Below are positions 46,364 through 56,130 of a stretch of 64,000 bases of DNA, one piece after another. The notes under the pieces were generated by a model, which was not told where the DNA came from, ran no database searches, and saw only the letters and a program-made list of their open reading frames with translations. The position numbers and the translations under genes were made by a program. Within the stretch, counting starts at the first letter, position 1. Each line of letters opens with the position of its first letter. The DNA comes from Subtercola boreus (GTDB lineage Bacteria; Actinomycetota; Actinomycetes; Actinomycetales; Microbacteriaceae): the NCBI RefSeq assembly GCF_003399645.1, contig NZ_NBXD01000024.1:62001-126000 (forward strand), written 5' to 3'.

Positions 46364-47581
46364 GTGAGCGACAAGATCTCAGTTCAATCTGCTCCCCCGA
46401 GCTCGCCCGGCAGCGTCGGAACAACCACCGGTAAGGCCCCGGGAGACAGCCCGCGAAACAGCGCGGCTGCCTCCCGGGGCAGTTCCCGGGTTCGCCCCGG
46501 TGACTTCATCTTCCGATTCCTGAGCACCGGCTCCGCCGTGCTCATCATGATCATCCTGGCGGGCGTCGCCCTCTTCCTGATCATCTCCGCCATTCCAGCC
46601 ATCACGGCCGACTGGGGAACGAACGACCAGCTCAACACCGGCCCCACCGCCGGCTTCCCCAACTTCTGGGCCTACGTCGGTCCCCTGATCTGGGGCACCC
46701 TGTGGTCAGCGGCAATCGCCCTGCTCATCGGTGCTCCCATCGGTATCGGCATCGCCCTGTTCATCTCGCACTACGCGCCGAGGCGGCTCGCGGGCATCTT
46801 GGGGTACCTCGTCGACCTGCTCGCCGCCGTTCCCTCGATCGTCTTCGGTCTCTGGGGCATCATCGTGATCCGCCCGTTCCTGCTGCCGCTGTCTGACTGG
46901 CTCTCGGCAAACCTCGGGTGGATCCCGCTCTTCGGCGGAACCGTGACCACCACCGGTTCGACGATCCTCGCCGGGGCGCTCGTGCTCGCCGTCATGATCC
47001 TGCCGATCATCACCTCGATCTCCCGGGAGATCTTCCTTCAGACGCCGCGCCTGCACGAAGAGGCTGCGCTCGCCCTCGGTGCCACGCGCTGGGAGATGAT
47101 CCGCATGGCCGTCTTCCCCTACGCCAAGTCGGGAATCGTCAGCGCGACCCTGCTCGGCCTCGGCCGCGCTCTCGGTGAGACGATGGCGATCGCCCTCATC
47201 ATCTCCCCGGCCATCATCGTGTCGGCCCGACTCATCACCGAGGGCCAGAACTCGCAGACGATCGCCGCGAACATCGCCCTGAACTTTCCCATCGCCACCA
47301 CACTGCAGCGCGACGCGCTCATCGGTACCGGACTGATGCTCTTCGTCATCTCGCTGGCAGTGAACTCGATCGCCCGCGTGATCGTCAACGGCAAGCCGCG
47401 CAGCGGCAAGAAGAAGAGCAAGACACCCGGCCCCTCCTCCCCCGGGCCGCTGAGCCGCGTTCCCGCCGGCGACTTCGCCTCTGCGACCGCCATCGACGTG
47501 GTCGCGGGTTCCAGTCGGGCCGGCAAGCCCGGCGACGACGGCCCTGCCCCCGAAGAGACCAACGAAGGAGCGCGATTTTGA
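46364..47581 (+). CDS. pstC: Phosphate ABC transporter permease PstC
   Basis: A 405-residue permease. A Ser/Pro-rich cytoplasmic N-terminus (1-48) is followed by six TM segments and the ABC EAA-type loop RLHEEAALALGATRWEMIRMAVFPYAKSGIVSATLLGLGRALGETMAI. The C-terminal 50 residues are polar and Lys/Pro-rich, longer than usual. It starts at GTG 46364 after GAGAAAGAA. The next gene, pstA, overlaps by 4 bp. Confidence 0.97.
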   Translation: MSDKISVQSAPPSSPGSVGTTTGKAPGDSPRNSAAASRGSSRVRPGDFIFRFLSTGSAVLIMIILAGVALFLIISAIPAITADWGTNDQLNTGPTAGFPNFWAYVGPLIWGTLWSAAIALLIGAPIGIGIALFISHYAPRRLAGILGYLVDLLAAVPSIVFGLWGIIVIRPFLLPLSDWLSANLGWIPLFGGTVTTTGSTILAGALVLAVMILPIITSISREIFLQTPRLHEEAALALGATRWEMIRMAVFPYAKSGIVSATLLGLGRALGETMAIALIISPAIIVSARLITEGQNSQTIAANIALNFPIATTLQRDALIGTGLMLFVISLAVNSIARVIVNGKPRSGKKKSKTPGPSSPGPLSRVPAGDFASATAIDVVAGSSRAGKPGDDGPAPEETNEGARF

Positions 47582-48678
47582 CCGCCCTCAGCCAGCGCAC
47601 GAAGCCGACGGGTCCGGTCGGCAACTCGCTGACCACCGGCCAGCTCCCCCGCTTCTCCGAGATCTACGTGCTCGTCGGGGCCGCTGTGGTCAGCGCCCTG
47701 CTCCTGCTGCTGATCGGCTTCAACGTCGTCGGTTGGCTGGTGCTGACCGCCATCTTCTACCTGATAGCACTCGGACTCCTCTCCCTCGTGGTGGAGAACC
47801 GGCGCAAAGCCACCGACCGGATCGTGCGCGGATTGGTGACGATCGCGTTCCTGCTGGCGCTCATCCCACTCGTCTCGACGCTCTCGACCGTGATCATCCA
47901 GGGTGCCGGCGAGCTGAGCTGGTCGTTCATCACCCAGACGGGCGCTTCGACCTTCGACCCTGACACCCTCGAGGTGAAGCAGACACCCGGTGCGCTGCAG
48001 GCCATCGTCGGAACGCTGATCATCACCGGTATCGCGGCGCTGATCTCCATTCCGATCGGGTTGTTCACCTCGATCTACCTGGTCGAGTACGCGCTGCCCA
48101 AGCAGTGGCTCGCCCGTACCGTCACGTTCCTCGTCGACGTGATGACCGGCATCCCGTCGATCGTCGCCGGCCTGTTCGCCTTCTCGCTCTTCTCGATTCT
48201 CGTCGGACCCAAGGCATTCAGCGGCTTCTCTGCCGCGGTCGCCCTCTCGGTGCTGATGATTCCGACCGTGGTCCGGGCCTGCGAAGAGATGCTGCGGCTA
48301 GTTCCCGGCGATCTGCGCGAGGCGTCGTACGCGCTCGGTGTCTCCAAGTTCGCTACCATCGTCAAGATCGTGCTCCCGACGGCGATCGCCGGCCTCATCA
48401 CCGGCATCATGCTGGCCATCGCCCGCGTCATCGGTGAGACCGCCCCGATCTTCCTGGCGGCGAGCTTCACCGACAATTTCAACTCGAACGCCTTCGACGG
48501 TCCGATGCAGACGCTCCCGGTGCTCGCCTACACCGGCTACGCCTTCCCCGGTTCCGACATCCCCGCGTCGAACGCCTCCGCCTGGGGAGCGGCCCTTCTG
48601 CTGGTCATCCTGGTGGTCATCCTGAACCTGATCGCCCGTGTCATCGCGAAGATCTTCGCCCCCAAGGGCGCGCGCTGA
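47578..48678 (+). CDS. pstA: Phosphate ABC transporter permease PstA
   Basis: A 366-residue permease starting at TTG 47578 (TTGA overlap with the pstC stop). It has three N-terminal TM segments ahead of the core, then [90 protein letters not shown] (EAA loop) and a final TM. It forms the channel with PstC. Confidence 0.97.
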   Translation: MTALSQRTKPTGPVGNSLTTGQLPRFSEIYVLVGAAVVSALLLLLIGFNVVGWLVLTAIFYLIALGLLSLVVENRRKATDRIVRGLVTIAFLLALIPLVSTLSTVIIQGAGELSWSFITQTGASTFDPDTLEVKQTPGALQAIVGTLIITGIAALISIPIGLFTSIYLVEYALPKQWLARTVTFLVDVMTGIPSIVAGLFAFSLFSILVGPKAFSGFSAAVALSVLMIPTVVRACEEMLRLVPGDLREASYALGVSKFATIVKIVLPTAIAGLITGIMLAIARVIGETAPIFLAASFTDNFNSNAFDGPMQTLPVLAYTGYAFPGSDIPASNASAWGAALLLVILVVILNLIARVIAKIFAPKGAR

Positions 48679-48736
48679 TCCGCGTCTCCCGACCCTCCAA
48701 CTTTTCCGAACCCCCCTCTTTTCGATAAGGAAGACA

Positions 48737-49516
48737 TTGTCCAAACGAATCGAAGTCAACGACCTCAACGTGTACTACTCCGACTTTCTGGCGGTGGAGG
48801 GTGTCACGATCACGATCGAACCGCGCACCGTCACCGCCTTCATCGGCCCGTCGGGCTGCGGCAAGTCGACCTTCCTGCGCACGCTGAACCGGATGCACGA
48901 AGTCATCCCCGGCGCCCACGTGAAGGGTGAGGTGCTGATCGACGGCAACAACCTCTACGCCCAGGGTGTCGACCCCGTGATGGTGCGTCGCCAGGTGGGA
49001 ATGGTGTTCCAGCGCGCGAACCCGTTCCCGACCATGTCGATCAGAGACAACGTGCTGGCCGGTCTGAAGCTGAACAACCGGCGGCTGTCGAAGGGCGACG
49101 GCGACGACCTGGTCGAGAAGGGCCTCCGCGGCGCCAACCTCTGGAACGAGGTCAAAGACCGTCTGAACCTCCCCGGCGGCGGCCTCTCCGGTGGCCAGCA
49201 GCAGCGTCTCTGCATCGCCCGCGCCATCACGGTCTCGCCCGACGTTCTGCTGATGGACGAGCCCTGCTCGGCCCTCGACCCCATCTCCACGCTCGCGATC
49301 GAAGATCTGATCACCGAGCTCAAAGAGGATTACACGATCGTCATCGTGACGCACAACATGCAGCAGGCCAGCCGCGTGTCAGACCGGACGGCGTTCTTCA
49401 ACATCGCCGGCACCGGCAAGCCCGGCAAGCTCATCGAATACAACGACACCACCTCCATCTTCGGCAGCCCGACCATGAAGGAGACCGAGGACTACGTCAG
49501 TGGTCGCTTCGGATAG
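48737..49516 (+). CDS. pstB: Phosphate ABC transporter ATPase PstB
   Basis: A 259-residue ATPase from TTG 48737 (TAAGGAAG upstream): Walker [11 protein letters not shown]-loop [13 protein letters not shown], signature [15 protein letters not shown], Walker [14 protein letters not shown]-loop [14 protein letters not shown]. The TTG is chosen because [14 protein letters not shown] is the normal PstB start and 58 bp separate it from pstA. It drives PstC/PstA transport, is needed for SenX3 sensing, and is last in the operon before a strong terminator. Confidence 0.97.
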   Translation: MSKRIEVNDLNVYYSDFLAVEGVTITIEPRTVTAFIGPSGCGKSTFLRTLNRMHEVIPGAHVKGEVLIDGNNLYAQGVDPVMVRRQVGMVFQRANPFPTMSIRDNVLAGLKLNNRRLSKGDGDDLVEKGLRGANLWNEVKDRLNLPGGGLSGGQQQRLCIARAITVSPDVLLMDEPCSALDPISTLAIEDLITELKEDYTIVIVTHNMQQASRVSDRTAFFNIAGTGKPGKLIEYNDTTSIFGSPTMKETEDYVSGRFG

Positions 49517-49532
49517 GGTGCAGGCCCACGTA

Positions 49533-49575
49533 CAACGACGAAGCCCCGCCGATCATCGGCGGGGCTTCGTCGTTG
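49533..49575. terminator. Strong bidirectional terminator after pstB
   Basis: A 20-bp perfect stem (49533-49552 with 49556-49575) around a 3-nt loop, 16 bp after the pstB stop. It isolates the pst operon from the convergent anti-sigma gene. Confidence 0.92.
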
Positions 49576-49613
49576 GTGCGTGCTGTGGCAGTCGATGCAG
49601 GGAGCCGGAGCGG

Positions 49614-50456
49614 CTAGGAGCTCGTGACGGCGAGGATCGGCGTGGTGGTCGGCGACTGCGAACCACCGGCGGGCTCGACGGTCACACCGACGGTGTCGCC
49701 CGCACCCAGGGTGCCGGTGAGAACGTGCCATGTCGTGGCGTCGCCGCCCGGTGTGAACGTTCCGGCCGGGGTAGCCGCGTTGCCGTTGATGTACCACGCC
49801 TCGTAGGTCTTGCCCTCGGGCAACGACGGCAGACCCTGTGCGACGACAGCAGACTTGCCGACCTGGGCCGACCAGAGCACGGTCGCCTCTCCCCCGCCGG
49901 CGACCGTACTGTGGGCGGTCTGCACATCGGGGGCGGCGTAGATCTCGGCGAGCGCACTGGCCGAGGCCTGCTCGGAATTCGAGGAGTTGTTCTGCAGGAA
50001 CTGGGTTCCCACAACACCGCCTCCGACGAAGATGGCGACGGCTGCCGCGGCAGCGACGAGCGCTCCGACGGGCCGGGCGAACCAGCGGGTGTGCGCCTTC
50101 ACGGTCGCTGCCGACCGGGGTGCGAAGGTCTCAGAAACAGAGTCACGCTCGGTCACGCTATGCGGAGCATCCTGAGCCGACGAGAAGGATTCACCCGGCT
50201 CGATGAACGAACCGGCGTGGCGGGGGGCCTGCGGCGTGCGGGCGATCTGGGCCATCAGACGCACCTTGAGGTCGTCTGAGGGCTGCACCGGCGTCGCGGC
50301 GAGAGCCATCAGGGTTGCGGTGGCGCGCAGCTCTTCGGCCTCGATCGCCAGCTCGGGCGAGTCGGCGAGGGCCCGTTCGAAGGCAGAGGTCTCATCGAGG
50401 CTCAGTGCGTCGAGGGCGTAGGCACCCGTCTGGAGGTACTGCTCTTCCTTGGTCAC
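49614..50456 (-). CDS. rskA: Anti-sigma factor RskA-type
   Basis: A 280-residue membrane protein: cytoplasmic N-terminal sigma-binding region (YLQTGAYALDALSLDETSAFERAL), with the ATLMALAATPVQPSDDLKVRLMAQIARTP segment, one TM helix at about 129-152 (VGALVAAAAAVAIFVGGGVVGTQFL), and an extracellular RskA domain (about 165-280: KTYEAWYINGNAATPAGTFTPGGDATTWHVLTG, and GVTVEPAGGSQSPTTTPILAV). It lacks the zinc motif of ZAS anti-sigmas. It holds SigK inactive until regulated proteolysis. Starts at GTG 50456, overlapping sigK by 4 bp. Confidence 0.93.
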   Translation of the reverse strand: MTKEEQYLQTGAYALDALSLDETSAFERALADSPELAIEAEELRATATLMALAATPVQPSDDLKVRLMAQIARTPQAPRHAGSFIEPGESFSSAQDAPHSVTERDSVSETFAPRSAATVKAHTRWFARPVGALVAAAAAVAIFVGGGVVGTQFLQNNSSNSEQASASALAEIYAAPDVQTAHSTVAGGGEATVLWSAQVGKSAVVAQGLPSLPEGKTYEAWYINGNAATPAGTFTPGGDATTWHVLTGTLGAGDTVGVTVEPAGGSQSPTTTPILAVTSS

Positions 50457-51046
50457 GATGTGACCCCCATCTCATCACGCAGACGAATCATTCCGTCGCG
50501 CAGTCTCGTCTTTACCGTGCCGATCGGCACGTGCAGCATTTCTGCCACCTCGCTGTGGCTGTAGCCGCCGTAGTACGCGAGCGAGATGGCCTGGCGCTGA
50601 AGCTCAGTCAGTTGACCCATGGCCTTCTTCACCCTTTCATGTTCGATGCGTATCTCGACGGTTTCTGATGTCTGGTCGTACTCGCGCTCGAGATCCCTGA
50701 TGCCGATCTTCGTATCGCGGTCGTGCCCTGCCTGCGAAGCCCTGACCCTGTCCACCGCGCGGCGGTGGGCCATCGTGAGAATCCACGACATAGCGGCTCC
50801 GCGCCCGGTGTCGAAGCGGTCGGCGGTCTTCCAGATCTCCAGGAAGACCTCCTGCGCCACTTCTTCGGACTGCGCGTAGTCGATGAGAAGCCGTCTGATC
50901 AGACCCAGTACGCGAGGGGCGACCCTGTCGTACAGCTCTGAAAAGGCCCGCTGGTCTGCGGCGGCGACCTTGTGCAGAAGAGAGTCGAGACTCTGTTCTG
51001 GTTCGGTGTCGCCTCGTTCGATGTGTTGGGTCACAAGTTTAAGCAT
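50453..51046 (-). CDS. sigK: ECF RNA polymerase sigma factor SigK
   Basis: A 197-residue ECF sigma factor from ATG 51046 (a 51076 start is also in frame). Region 2 (RAFSELYDRVAPRVLGLIRRLLIDYAQSEEVAQEVFLEIWKTADRFDTGRGAAMSWILTMAHRRAVDRVR) and region 4 (LTELQRQAISLAYYGGYSHSEVAEMLHVPIGTVKTRLRDGMIRLRDEMG) are complete. It is paired with rskA, with which it overlaps. The 209 bp upstream (51047-51255) contain no other gene and presumably the promoter; I see no clear sigma-K box there. Confidence 0.95.
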   Translation of the reverse strand: MLKLVTQHIERGDTEPEQSLDSLLHKVAAADQRAFSELYDRVAPRVLGLIRRLLIDYAQSEEVAQEVFLEIWKTADRFDTGRGAAMSWILTMAHRRAVDRVRASQAGHDRDTKIGIRDLEREYDQTSETVEIRIEHERVKKAMGQLTELQRQAISLAYYGGYSHSEVAEMLHVPIGTVKTRLRDGMIRLRDEMGVTS

Positions 51047-51255
51047 CTCAGGTCTGTGCCTCAATCGGTCGAACACGCGGTTTCTCTTGACACCGATAGT
51101 TCGGAACGATGAGCCAATTGGATTGCTCGGGGGATGCTCAGGGGCTGGAAGCTGAGGTGCCGGGCCGCAGAAACGCCTCTCGGCGCGAGGCCGCTCGGAG
51201 CGGCTAAATTTGGAGCCCGGGGTTACTGCGGCCCGACCTGACTAGGGTACCAGCT

Positions 51256-51885
51256 TCAGTCCAGGCTGTCCCTGCGCCAGAGATTCGCGCACGCGGCGAG
51301 CTCCGATGAGATGGTCTGAAAGCGTGACGCACGGGTGGTCAGTTCGCTGGCGCGGGCCGGATGCACGGGGTCGACGTCATCGGCGAGGCTGACACATCCA
51401 CTGGCCATCAGCCGACAGAACGCCCCCGCTCGGTCGAGCGCCACCGCGAAGTCGCCCTCGAAAAGCCCGCGCAGGATCTGGTCGGCCAAAGCAGTGATCT
51501 CGTCGGGACCGGTCGGCGCCTGCGCCCCCGCGACGACCGGATCGATGGTCGACGACAGCTCGGCTCCGCGCTGGTAGACGAAGCTCGACTGCTCGGGGTC
51601 CTGGCGCGTGAGCGCGCGCAGCAGGTAGATGCGCCAGAGCGCGCCGGGAAGGCTGCGGGCGGATGATCGTGACCACAGTTCGGCGATGGCGTCGATGCCA
51701 TTCACGTCGGTGTAGTCGATCAGTCGATCGATGACGCCGGGATCGGGGTCGGCGCGCACCCTGCTGAGCAGGGCCGCGGCGGTGTCGTGGGCGAGCCGGC
51801 TGATCTGCGCCGGGTCTTCGCCGCCCTTGAACGCTTCGAAGGTCGATCCGGCGAACAGGGTCGGCTTGTGCGGTTTGTCTGTCAC
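51256..51885 (-). CDS. Conserved hypothetical protein
   Basis: A 209-residue protein from GTG 51885 (MTDKPHKPTLFAGSTFEAF). It is almost wholly helical (RLAHDTAAALLSRVRADPDPGVIDRLIDYTDVNGIDAIAELWSRSSARSLPGALWRIYLLRALT; AGAFCRLMASGCVSLADDVDPVHPARASELTTRASRFQ). It lacks a signal peptide or TM segments, so it is probably cytoplasmic. Such proteins are found throughout Microbacteriaceae and related families, sometimes misnamed as RNA polymerase subunits (recalled). Function unknown. Confidence 0.8.
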   Translation of the reverse strand: MTDKPHKPTLFAGSTFEAFKGGEDPAQISRLAHDTAAALLSRVRADPDPGVIDRLIDYTDVNGIDAIAELWSRSSARSLPGALWRIYLLRALTRQDPEQSSFVYQRGAELSSTIDPVVAGAQAPTGPDEITALADQILRGLFEGDFAVALDRAGAFCRLMASGCVSLADDVDPVHPARASELTTRASRFQTISSELAACANLWRRDSLD

Positions 51886-51994
51886 GCCTCAACGGTACGC
51901 CACCCGTTCGACGGGCCGCCCGATCGGCGCCAGACGCTGCCGACGGGCCACCCGTTTAGCGCTCGACCGGTCGAACCGGTAGATTGGTGGGCAA

Positions 51995-52067
51995 GGGCCT
52001 CTAGCTCAGTTGGTAGAGCATCGGACTTTTAATCCGTGGGTCGTCGGTTCGAGCCCGACGGGGCCCA
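51995..52067 (+). tRNA. tRNA-Lys (anticodon TTT)
   Basis: A 73-nt cloverleaf: acceptor GGGCCTC/GGGGCCC (one G-T pair), D arm with AGCTCAGTTGGTAGAGC, anticodon stem with loop CTTTTAA (anticodon TTT, Lys), and T stem GTCGG/CCGAC with TTCGAGC. CCA is not encoded. A terminator follows at 52086. Confidence 0.97.
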
Positions 52068-52085
52068 CCCCCTCTCCCAGGAATC

Positions 52086-52115
52086 GCCCGCCGTTTCGTC
52101 GGCGGGCTTTCCTTT
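52086..52115 (+). terminator. Terminator after tRNA-Lys
   Basis: An 8-bp stem (GCCCGCCG and its complement) with a TTTCGT loop, followed by TTTCCTTTT. Distance from the tRNA end is 18 bp. Confidence 0.85.
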
Positions 52116-52196
52116 TGCCCGTTTCGATCGTCGATCGTGTAGGATCGATCATCGGTGAAGAGGCCTCGGGCTCCTTGCCTGACGAGAGGAGTGCGG

Positions 52197-52997
52197 GTGT
52201 CGGTTGCACGAGTTCACGGCGGAGCCGGCGTCGCGCGCGGGCTGAGCAGTCGGCTGATGGTCGCCGACCACATCTATGACGCTGTGCTCGAGGCTCTGAT
52301 CGATGGGGCCCTCGAGCCCGGCAGCGCGATTGTCATCGACGCTCTGGCGCGCCAGTTCGATGTCTCGCAGACTCCCGTGCGGGAGGCTCTCGCACGACTC
52401 GAGTCGACGGGGCTGGTGCGCCGCACCGCGCTGAAGGGCTATCGCGTCGCCCCGATGACGACCCGTGACGAGCTCGACAGGCTGATGCAGGCCCGTCTCG
52501 TGTTCGAGCCGAAGTTGGCCGAGTTGACCGCGGGCCGGATGTCGACGCACCGCGTCGACGCTCGCACCGACGCCGAACTGCAGCAGGCGGTGGACGACCT
52601 CGCCTCCGCGTCGCTCGGGCCGTCGTTCGCTGAGTTCCGCGCGTACTGGGAGGCCGACGAACGCTTCCACCGGCTGGTGGCCGAGGCCGCCGGCAACGAG
52701 TTCCTGCTCAGTGCGTATGTGGCGCTCGGTGGGCAGATCGTGCGCTTCCGGCTGTTCGGCGGCAGCGGTGTCACCGACTCCGAGCACTGCGTGGCCGAAC
52801 ACACCCGCGTGCTCGAGGCCCTGCGTTCCGGCGATCCCGCGGCAGCCGGGAGGGCGATGGCCGCCCACATCGATGACGCTCGCGTGCGCGCCCTGAACTC
52901 GATCGACGAAGCCGAGCACACGCATCCTCACACCGCACCGGCAGCATCCACCGCACGCGCAGCATCCACAGCATCCACAGAACAGGAATCGCGATGA
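52197..52997 (+). CDS. GntR-family regulator (FCD domain)
   Basis: About 266 residues from GTG 52197 (GAGAGGA 7-14 nt upstream). An N-terminal winged helix (VADHIYDAVLEALIDGALEPGSAIVIDALARQFDVSQTPVREALARLESTGLVRR) is followed by an FCD effector domain with metal-site residues (ARLVFEPKLAEL, DERFHRLVAEAAGN, EHTRVLEALRSGDPAAAGRAMAAHIDDAR; D/H/H/H). It would control the overlapping AKR, MFS and SDR genes in response to a small acid, probably the imported substrate. The last 35 residues are an Ala/Ser/His/Thr-rich tail. Confidence 0.92.
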   Translation: MSVARVHGGAGVARGLSSRLMVADHIYDAVLEALIDGALEPGSAIVIDALARQFDVSQTPVREALARLESTGLVRRTALKGYRVAPMTTRDELDRLMQARLVFEPKLAELTAGRMSTHRVDARTDAELQQAVDDLASASLGPSFAEFRAYWEADERFHRLVAEAAGNEFLLSAYVALGGQIVRFRLFGGSGVTDSEHCVAEHTRVLEALRSGDPAAAGRAMAAHIDDARVRALNSIDEAEHTHPHTAPAASTARAASTASTEQESR

Positions 52998-53845
52998 CCG
53001 CAGAGACCACCGACGTCGAGACGATCGAGATCGCCCAAGGCGTCCACATTCCCCAGATCGGACTCGGCGTCTTCCAGGTGCCCGCCGACGAAGCGCAGCG
53101 GGTCGTCGAAGACGGCCTCTCCGCCGGCTACCGGCACGTCGATACCGCGGCGGCCTACGTCAACGAGGCCGGCGTGGGTGCGGCCCTCCGCGCCAGTGGC
53201 CTGAACCGTGACGACGTGTTCCTCACGTCGAAGCTGCGAAACGGCGACCAGGGCTACGAGCAGACCCGTCGCGCCTACGCGGACTCGGTGGAACGCCTCG
53301 GCATCGAGTCGCTCGACCTGTACCTGATCCACTGGCCGTACCCGTCGGCCGGGCTCTTCGAGGAGAGCTGGCGCGCGCTGCAGGACCTCGCCGCCGAGGG
53401 TGCGGTTCGAGCGGTGGGCGTCTCCAACTTCCTGCCGGAGCACCTCGAGGCGATCACGAAGCACGGCGGCATCCGGCCCGCAGTGAACCAGATCGAGCTG
53501 CACCCGACATTCCAGCAGCCCGCCGTGGCGAGCGCGAGTCGGGCGCTCGGCGTGGCCGTGCAGGCGTATTCACCGCTCGGGCAGGGCGCCGACTTCTCGG
53601 CCAAGCCGGTTCTCGAGGCGGCCACCGCGCACGGGGCGAGCCCGGCCCAGGTCATTCTGGCCTGGCATCTGGCGCTCGGACACATCGTCATTCCGAAGTC
53701 GTCGCGGCCCGACCGGCTCGCCGAGAACCTCGCCTCCGCCGGCCTTCGACTCACGCAGGCCGAAATCGACGCAATCACCGCGCTCGACTCGAACGAACGC
53801 ATCGGCGGAGACCCCGCCACCTTCTCGCTCACGCAGATGCGCTGA
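52994..53845 (+). CDS. Aldo/keto reductase
   Basis: A 283-residue (beta/alpha)8 NADPH-dependent oxidoreductase. The catalytic tetrad is present: D in GYRHVDTAAAYVNEAGVG, Y of AAAYVNE, K in FLTSKLR, H in YLIHWPYP. The cofactor-binding C-terminus has VIPKSSRPDRLAENL. It is close to 2,5-diketo-gluconate reductases. It overlaps the GntR gene by 4 bp, and the MFS gene follows after 31 bp. Confidence 0.95.
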   Translation: MTAETTDVETIEIAQGVHIPQIGLGVFQVPADEAQRVVEDGLSAGYRHVDTAAAYVNEAGVGAALRASGLNRDDVFLTSKLRNGDQGYEQTRRAYADSVERLGIESLDLYLIHWPYPSAGLFEESWRALQDLAAEGAVRAVGVSNFLPEHLEAITKHGGIRPAVNQIELHPTFQQPAVASASRALGVAVQAYSPLGQGADFSAKPVLEAATAHGASPAQVILAWHLALGHIVIPKSSRPDRLAENLASAGLRLTQAEIDAITALDSNERIGGDPATFSLTQMR

Positions 53846-53876
53846 GCGTTCTCCCTACGTCCCGATGGAGTGACAC

Positions 53877-55250
53877 ATGGTAAACACCTCGAATCCGAAT
53901 GCGCAGACCGCCGATACGGCCGAACCGGCCACCCGACGACAACTGCGAACGGTCGTCTTCGCCGCATCGTTCGGCAACCTCGTCGAGTGGTTCGACTTCA
54001 CGTCGTACGGTCTGCTCGCAGCAACGCTGGCCATGCACTTCTTCACGGCGACCGGCGAGGGAGGCGGAACGCAGGCACTGCTGCTCGCCTTCGCCACGTT
54101 CGGAGCGGGCTTCGTGGCCCGGCCGGTGGGCGGCATCCTTCTCGGCATCTTCGCCGACAGGCGGGGCCGCAAGCCCGCCCTGCTGCTCTCGATCGGCCTG
54201 ATGGGGGCGGCCACGGCCGTGGTCGCGGTACTGCCCGACCAGAAGTCGATCGGCATCATCGCGCCGATTCTGCTGCTGCTGGCGCGGTTGCTGCAGGGAG
54301 CCGCGGCCGACGGTGAATGGGGCGGTGCCGCATCGTTCCTCGTCGAGTGGGCACCCAAGACACGGCGTGGGGTGTTCGGCAGCTTCCACACGGCCACCAT
54401 CTTCGTCGGAACGCTCACCGGGTCACTGGTCATCGCTGGCCTGACGGGTGCACTCGGCGCCGATGCGATGGCCGACTGGGGCTGGCGCATCCCGTTCGCC
54501 ATCGGCGGCCTGCTCGCGCTCATCGCTATCCCGATCCGGCTGAGGGCCGAAGAGACGCCGATCTTCCGTGCCGAGATCGAGTCGAAGTCGGTGCCGTCAG
54601 GGGCGAAGTCGACTCCGGATGCCGTCATCGACGGCGAGATGGGTCGCGGCGCCCTCGTCCGCCGACTCGCGTACATCTTCTGCCTCGTCGGTATGCAGTC
54701 GGCGGCGGTCTACACCTTCACCAGCTACTACCCGTCGTTCGTGACCCAGTTCACCACAGACGGGTCGCAGCCCGTCGGATCCGGTGCCGCTCTGTTCTCG
54801 AATGCCCTGGCGAGTGTCGTGGTGATCGTCGTGGTCATCTCCTCGGGGTTCGTCTCCGACCGCATCGGGCGAAAGCCCGCGATGATGCTCAGTTGCTTCC
54901 TCGTCCTGGTGCTGCCCTATCCGCTGCTCTCGCTGGTCATCGCGGCCCACAGCTTCGCGGTCACCGTGTTGGTGCAGTGCATCCTCGCGGCCTCGGTCGC
55001 GCTGTTCCTCGGCTGCCTGCCGGTCGTGCTGGTCGAGTCCATCCCGGCCCGGGTTCGCGTGGCCGGCCTGAGCACGTCGTACAACGTGGCATCCGCTGTC
55101 TTCGGAGGCTTCGCGCCGCTGATCGCCGGCGCGCTCGTCGCCGTGACGGGAGCACCGCCCACGGCGGCCCTCTGGACCGTCTTCGCCGCCGCCATCTCGA
55201 CGGTGGCCGTGTTCTTCTTCAAGGAGAGCCGGGGCAACCCGCTCTCCTGA
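53877..55250 (+). CDS. MFS transporter, metabolite:H+ symporter type
   Basis: A 457-residue, 12-TM carrier of the MHS group (ProP/KgtP/ShiA-like): FAASFGNLVEWFDFTSYGLLAATLA is the characteristic TM1 (N-x-x-E-W-F/Y-D), GGILLGIFADRRGRKPALLLSI is the loop 2-3 motif, and LARLLQGAAADGEWGGAASFLVEWAP is the TM4-5 region with R-x-x-Q-G. It would import the substrate handled by the neighbouring AKR and SDR, a short organic acid or sugar acid by analogy. Confidence 0.93.
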   Translation: MVNTSNPNAQTADTAEPATRRQLRTVVFAASFGNLVEWFDFTSYGLLAATLAMHFFTATGEGGGTQALLLAFATFGAGFVARPVGGILLGIFADRRGRKPALLLSIGLMGAATAVVAVLPDQKSIGIIAPILLLLARLLQGAAADGEWGGAASFLVEWAPKTRRGVFGSFHTATIFVGTLTGSLVIAGLTGALGADAMADWGWRIPFAIGGLLALIAIPIRLRAEETPIFRAEIESKSVPSGAKSTPDAVIDGEMGRGALVRRLAYIFCLVGMQSAAVYTFTSYYPSFVTQFTTDGSQPVGSGAALFSNALASVVVIVVVISSGFVSDRIGRKPAMMLSCFLVLVLPYPLLSLVIAAHSFAVTVLVQCILAASVALFLGCLPVVLVESIPARVRVAGLSTSYNVASAVFGGFAPLIAGALVAVTGAPPTAALWTVFAAAISTVAVFFFKESRGNPLS

Positions 55251-55314
55251 GCGCGTCCTTCCCTCCCGCATTCCACACCCCCGCCGTCTCGAACGGCCGA
55301 CCCAAGGAGTACCC

Positions 55315-56085
55315 ATGACCGACACACTGTTCCCCGAACGACGCACCGCTGTGGTGACCGGGGTGGGCGGAGCCCGCGGAATCGGGCGGGTCGTCGCCCG
55401 CGGGCTCGCCGCCCAGGGCTGGAGCCTCGGCCTCATCGACATCAGCGGCGACGGCGTGCACCAGTTCACCGAAGAACTGCGGGGCGAGGGCATCGAGGCG
55501 GTCGGTGTCGCCGCCGACATCACCTCGCCCGATTCGGTCGCTGCGGCGTACGCCCGGTTCGACACGGAACTCCCGCCCCTCGTCGGCCTGGTGAACATGG
55601 CCGGAATCCCGAGCACCAGCACCATTCTCGACATGACCCTCGACGAGTGGAACCGCGTCTACGCGGTCAACGCCACCGGCTCGATGCTCAACATGCAGGC
55701 TGCAGGGCGACGGATGATCGGGGCCGGCGTCGGTCGCATCGTGAACGTCTCGTCGATCACGGCCCTCGACGGCGGCGGTACCTTCTCGAAGTCGGGCTAC
55801 GCAGCGGCAAAGGCCGCGGTACAGGGCCTGACCCGGGGCGGGGCCAGGGAATTCGGGCCGATGGGGATCACGGTCAACTGCATTCTGCCCGGGCCGGTCG
55901 ACACCGACATCATGGGCGGAACCCTCACCGACGAGCGGAAGGCGGGAATGTCAGCGGACATCCCGGTCGGGCGGGTCGGCCAGCCCGCCGACATCGCCGC
56001 GATGGCGGTCTTCCTGCTCTCGGAGGGCGCCTCCTTCGTGAACGGCGCCTGCATCAACGTCGACGGCGGCAAGCACATGCACTGA
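55315..56085 (+). CDS. Short-chain dehydrogenase/reductase
   Basis: A 256-residue SDR: NAD(P)-binding TGVGGARGIGRVVARGLA (T-G-x3-G-x-G), NNAG replaced by NMAG in GLVNMAGIPSTS, catalytic Ser in VNVSSITAL and Tyr-x-x-x-Lys in GYAAAKAAVQGLTRGGARE. It ends with the usual GACINVDGG. Last gene of the GntR-AKR-MFS-SDR cluster; probably a polyol or sugar-acid dehydrogenase. Confidence 0.94.
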   Translation: MTDTLFPERRTAVVTGVGGARGIGRVVARGLAAQGWSLGLIDISGDGVHQFTEELRGEGIEAVGVAADITSPDSVAAAYARFDTELPPLVGLVNMAGIPSTSTILDMTLDEWNRVYAVNATGSMLNMQAAGRRMIGAGVGRIVNVSSITALDGGGTFSKSGYAAAKAAVQGLTRGGAREFGPMGITVNCILPGPVDTDIMGGTLTDERKAGMSADIPVGRVGQPADIAAMAVFLLSEGASFVNGACINVDGGKHMH

Positions 56086-56130
56086 GCGGCACCGTACCGC
56101 ACCGTCCGGTGGTCGATCGACGCGGATTCG

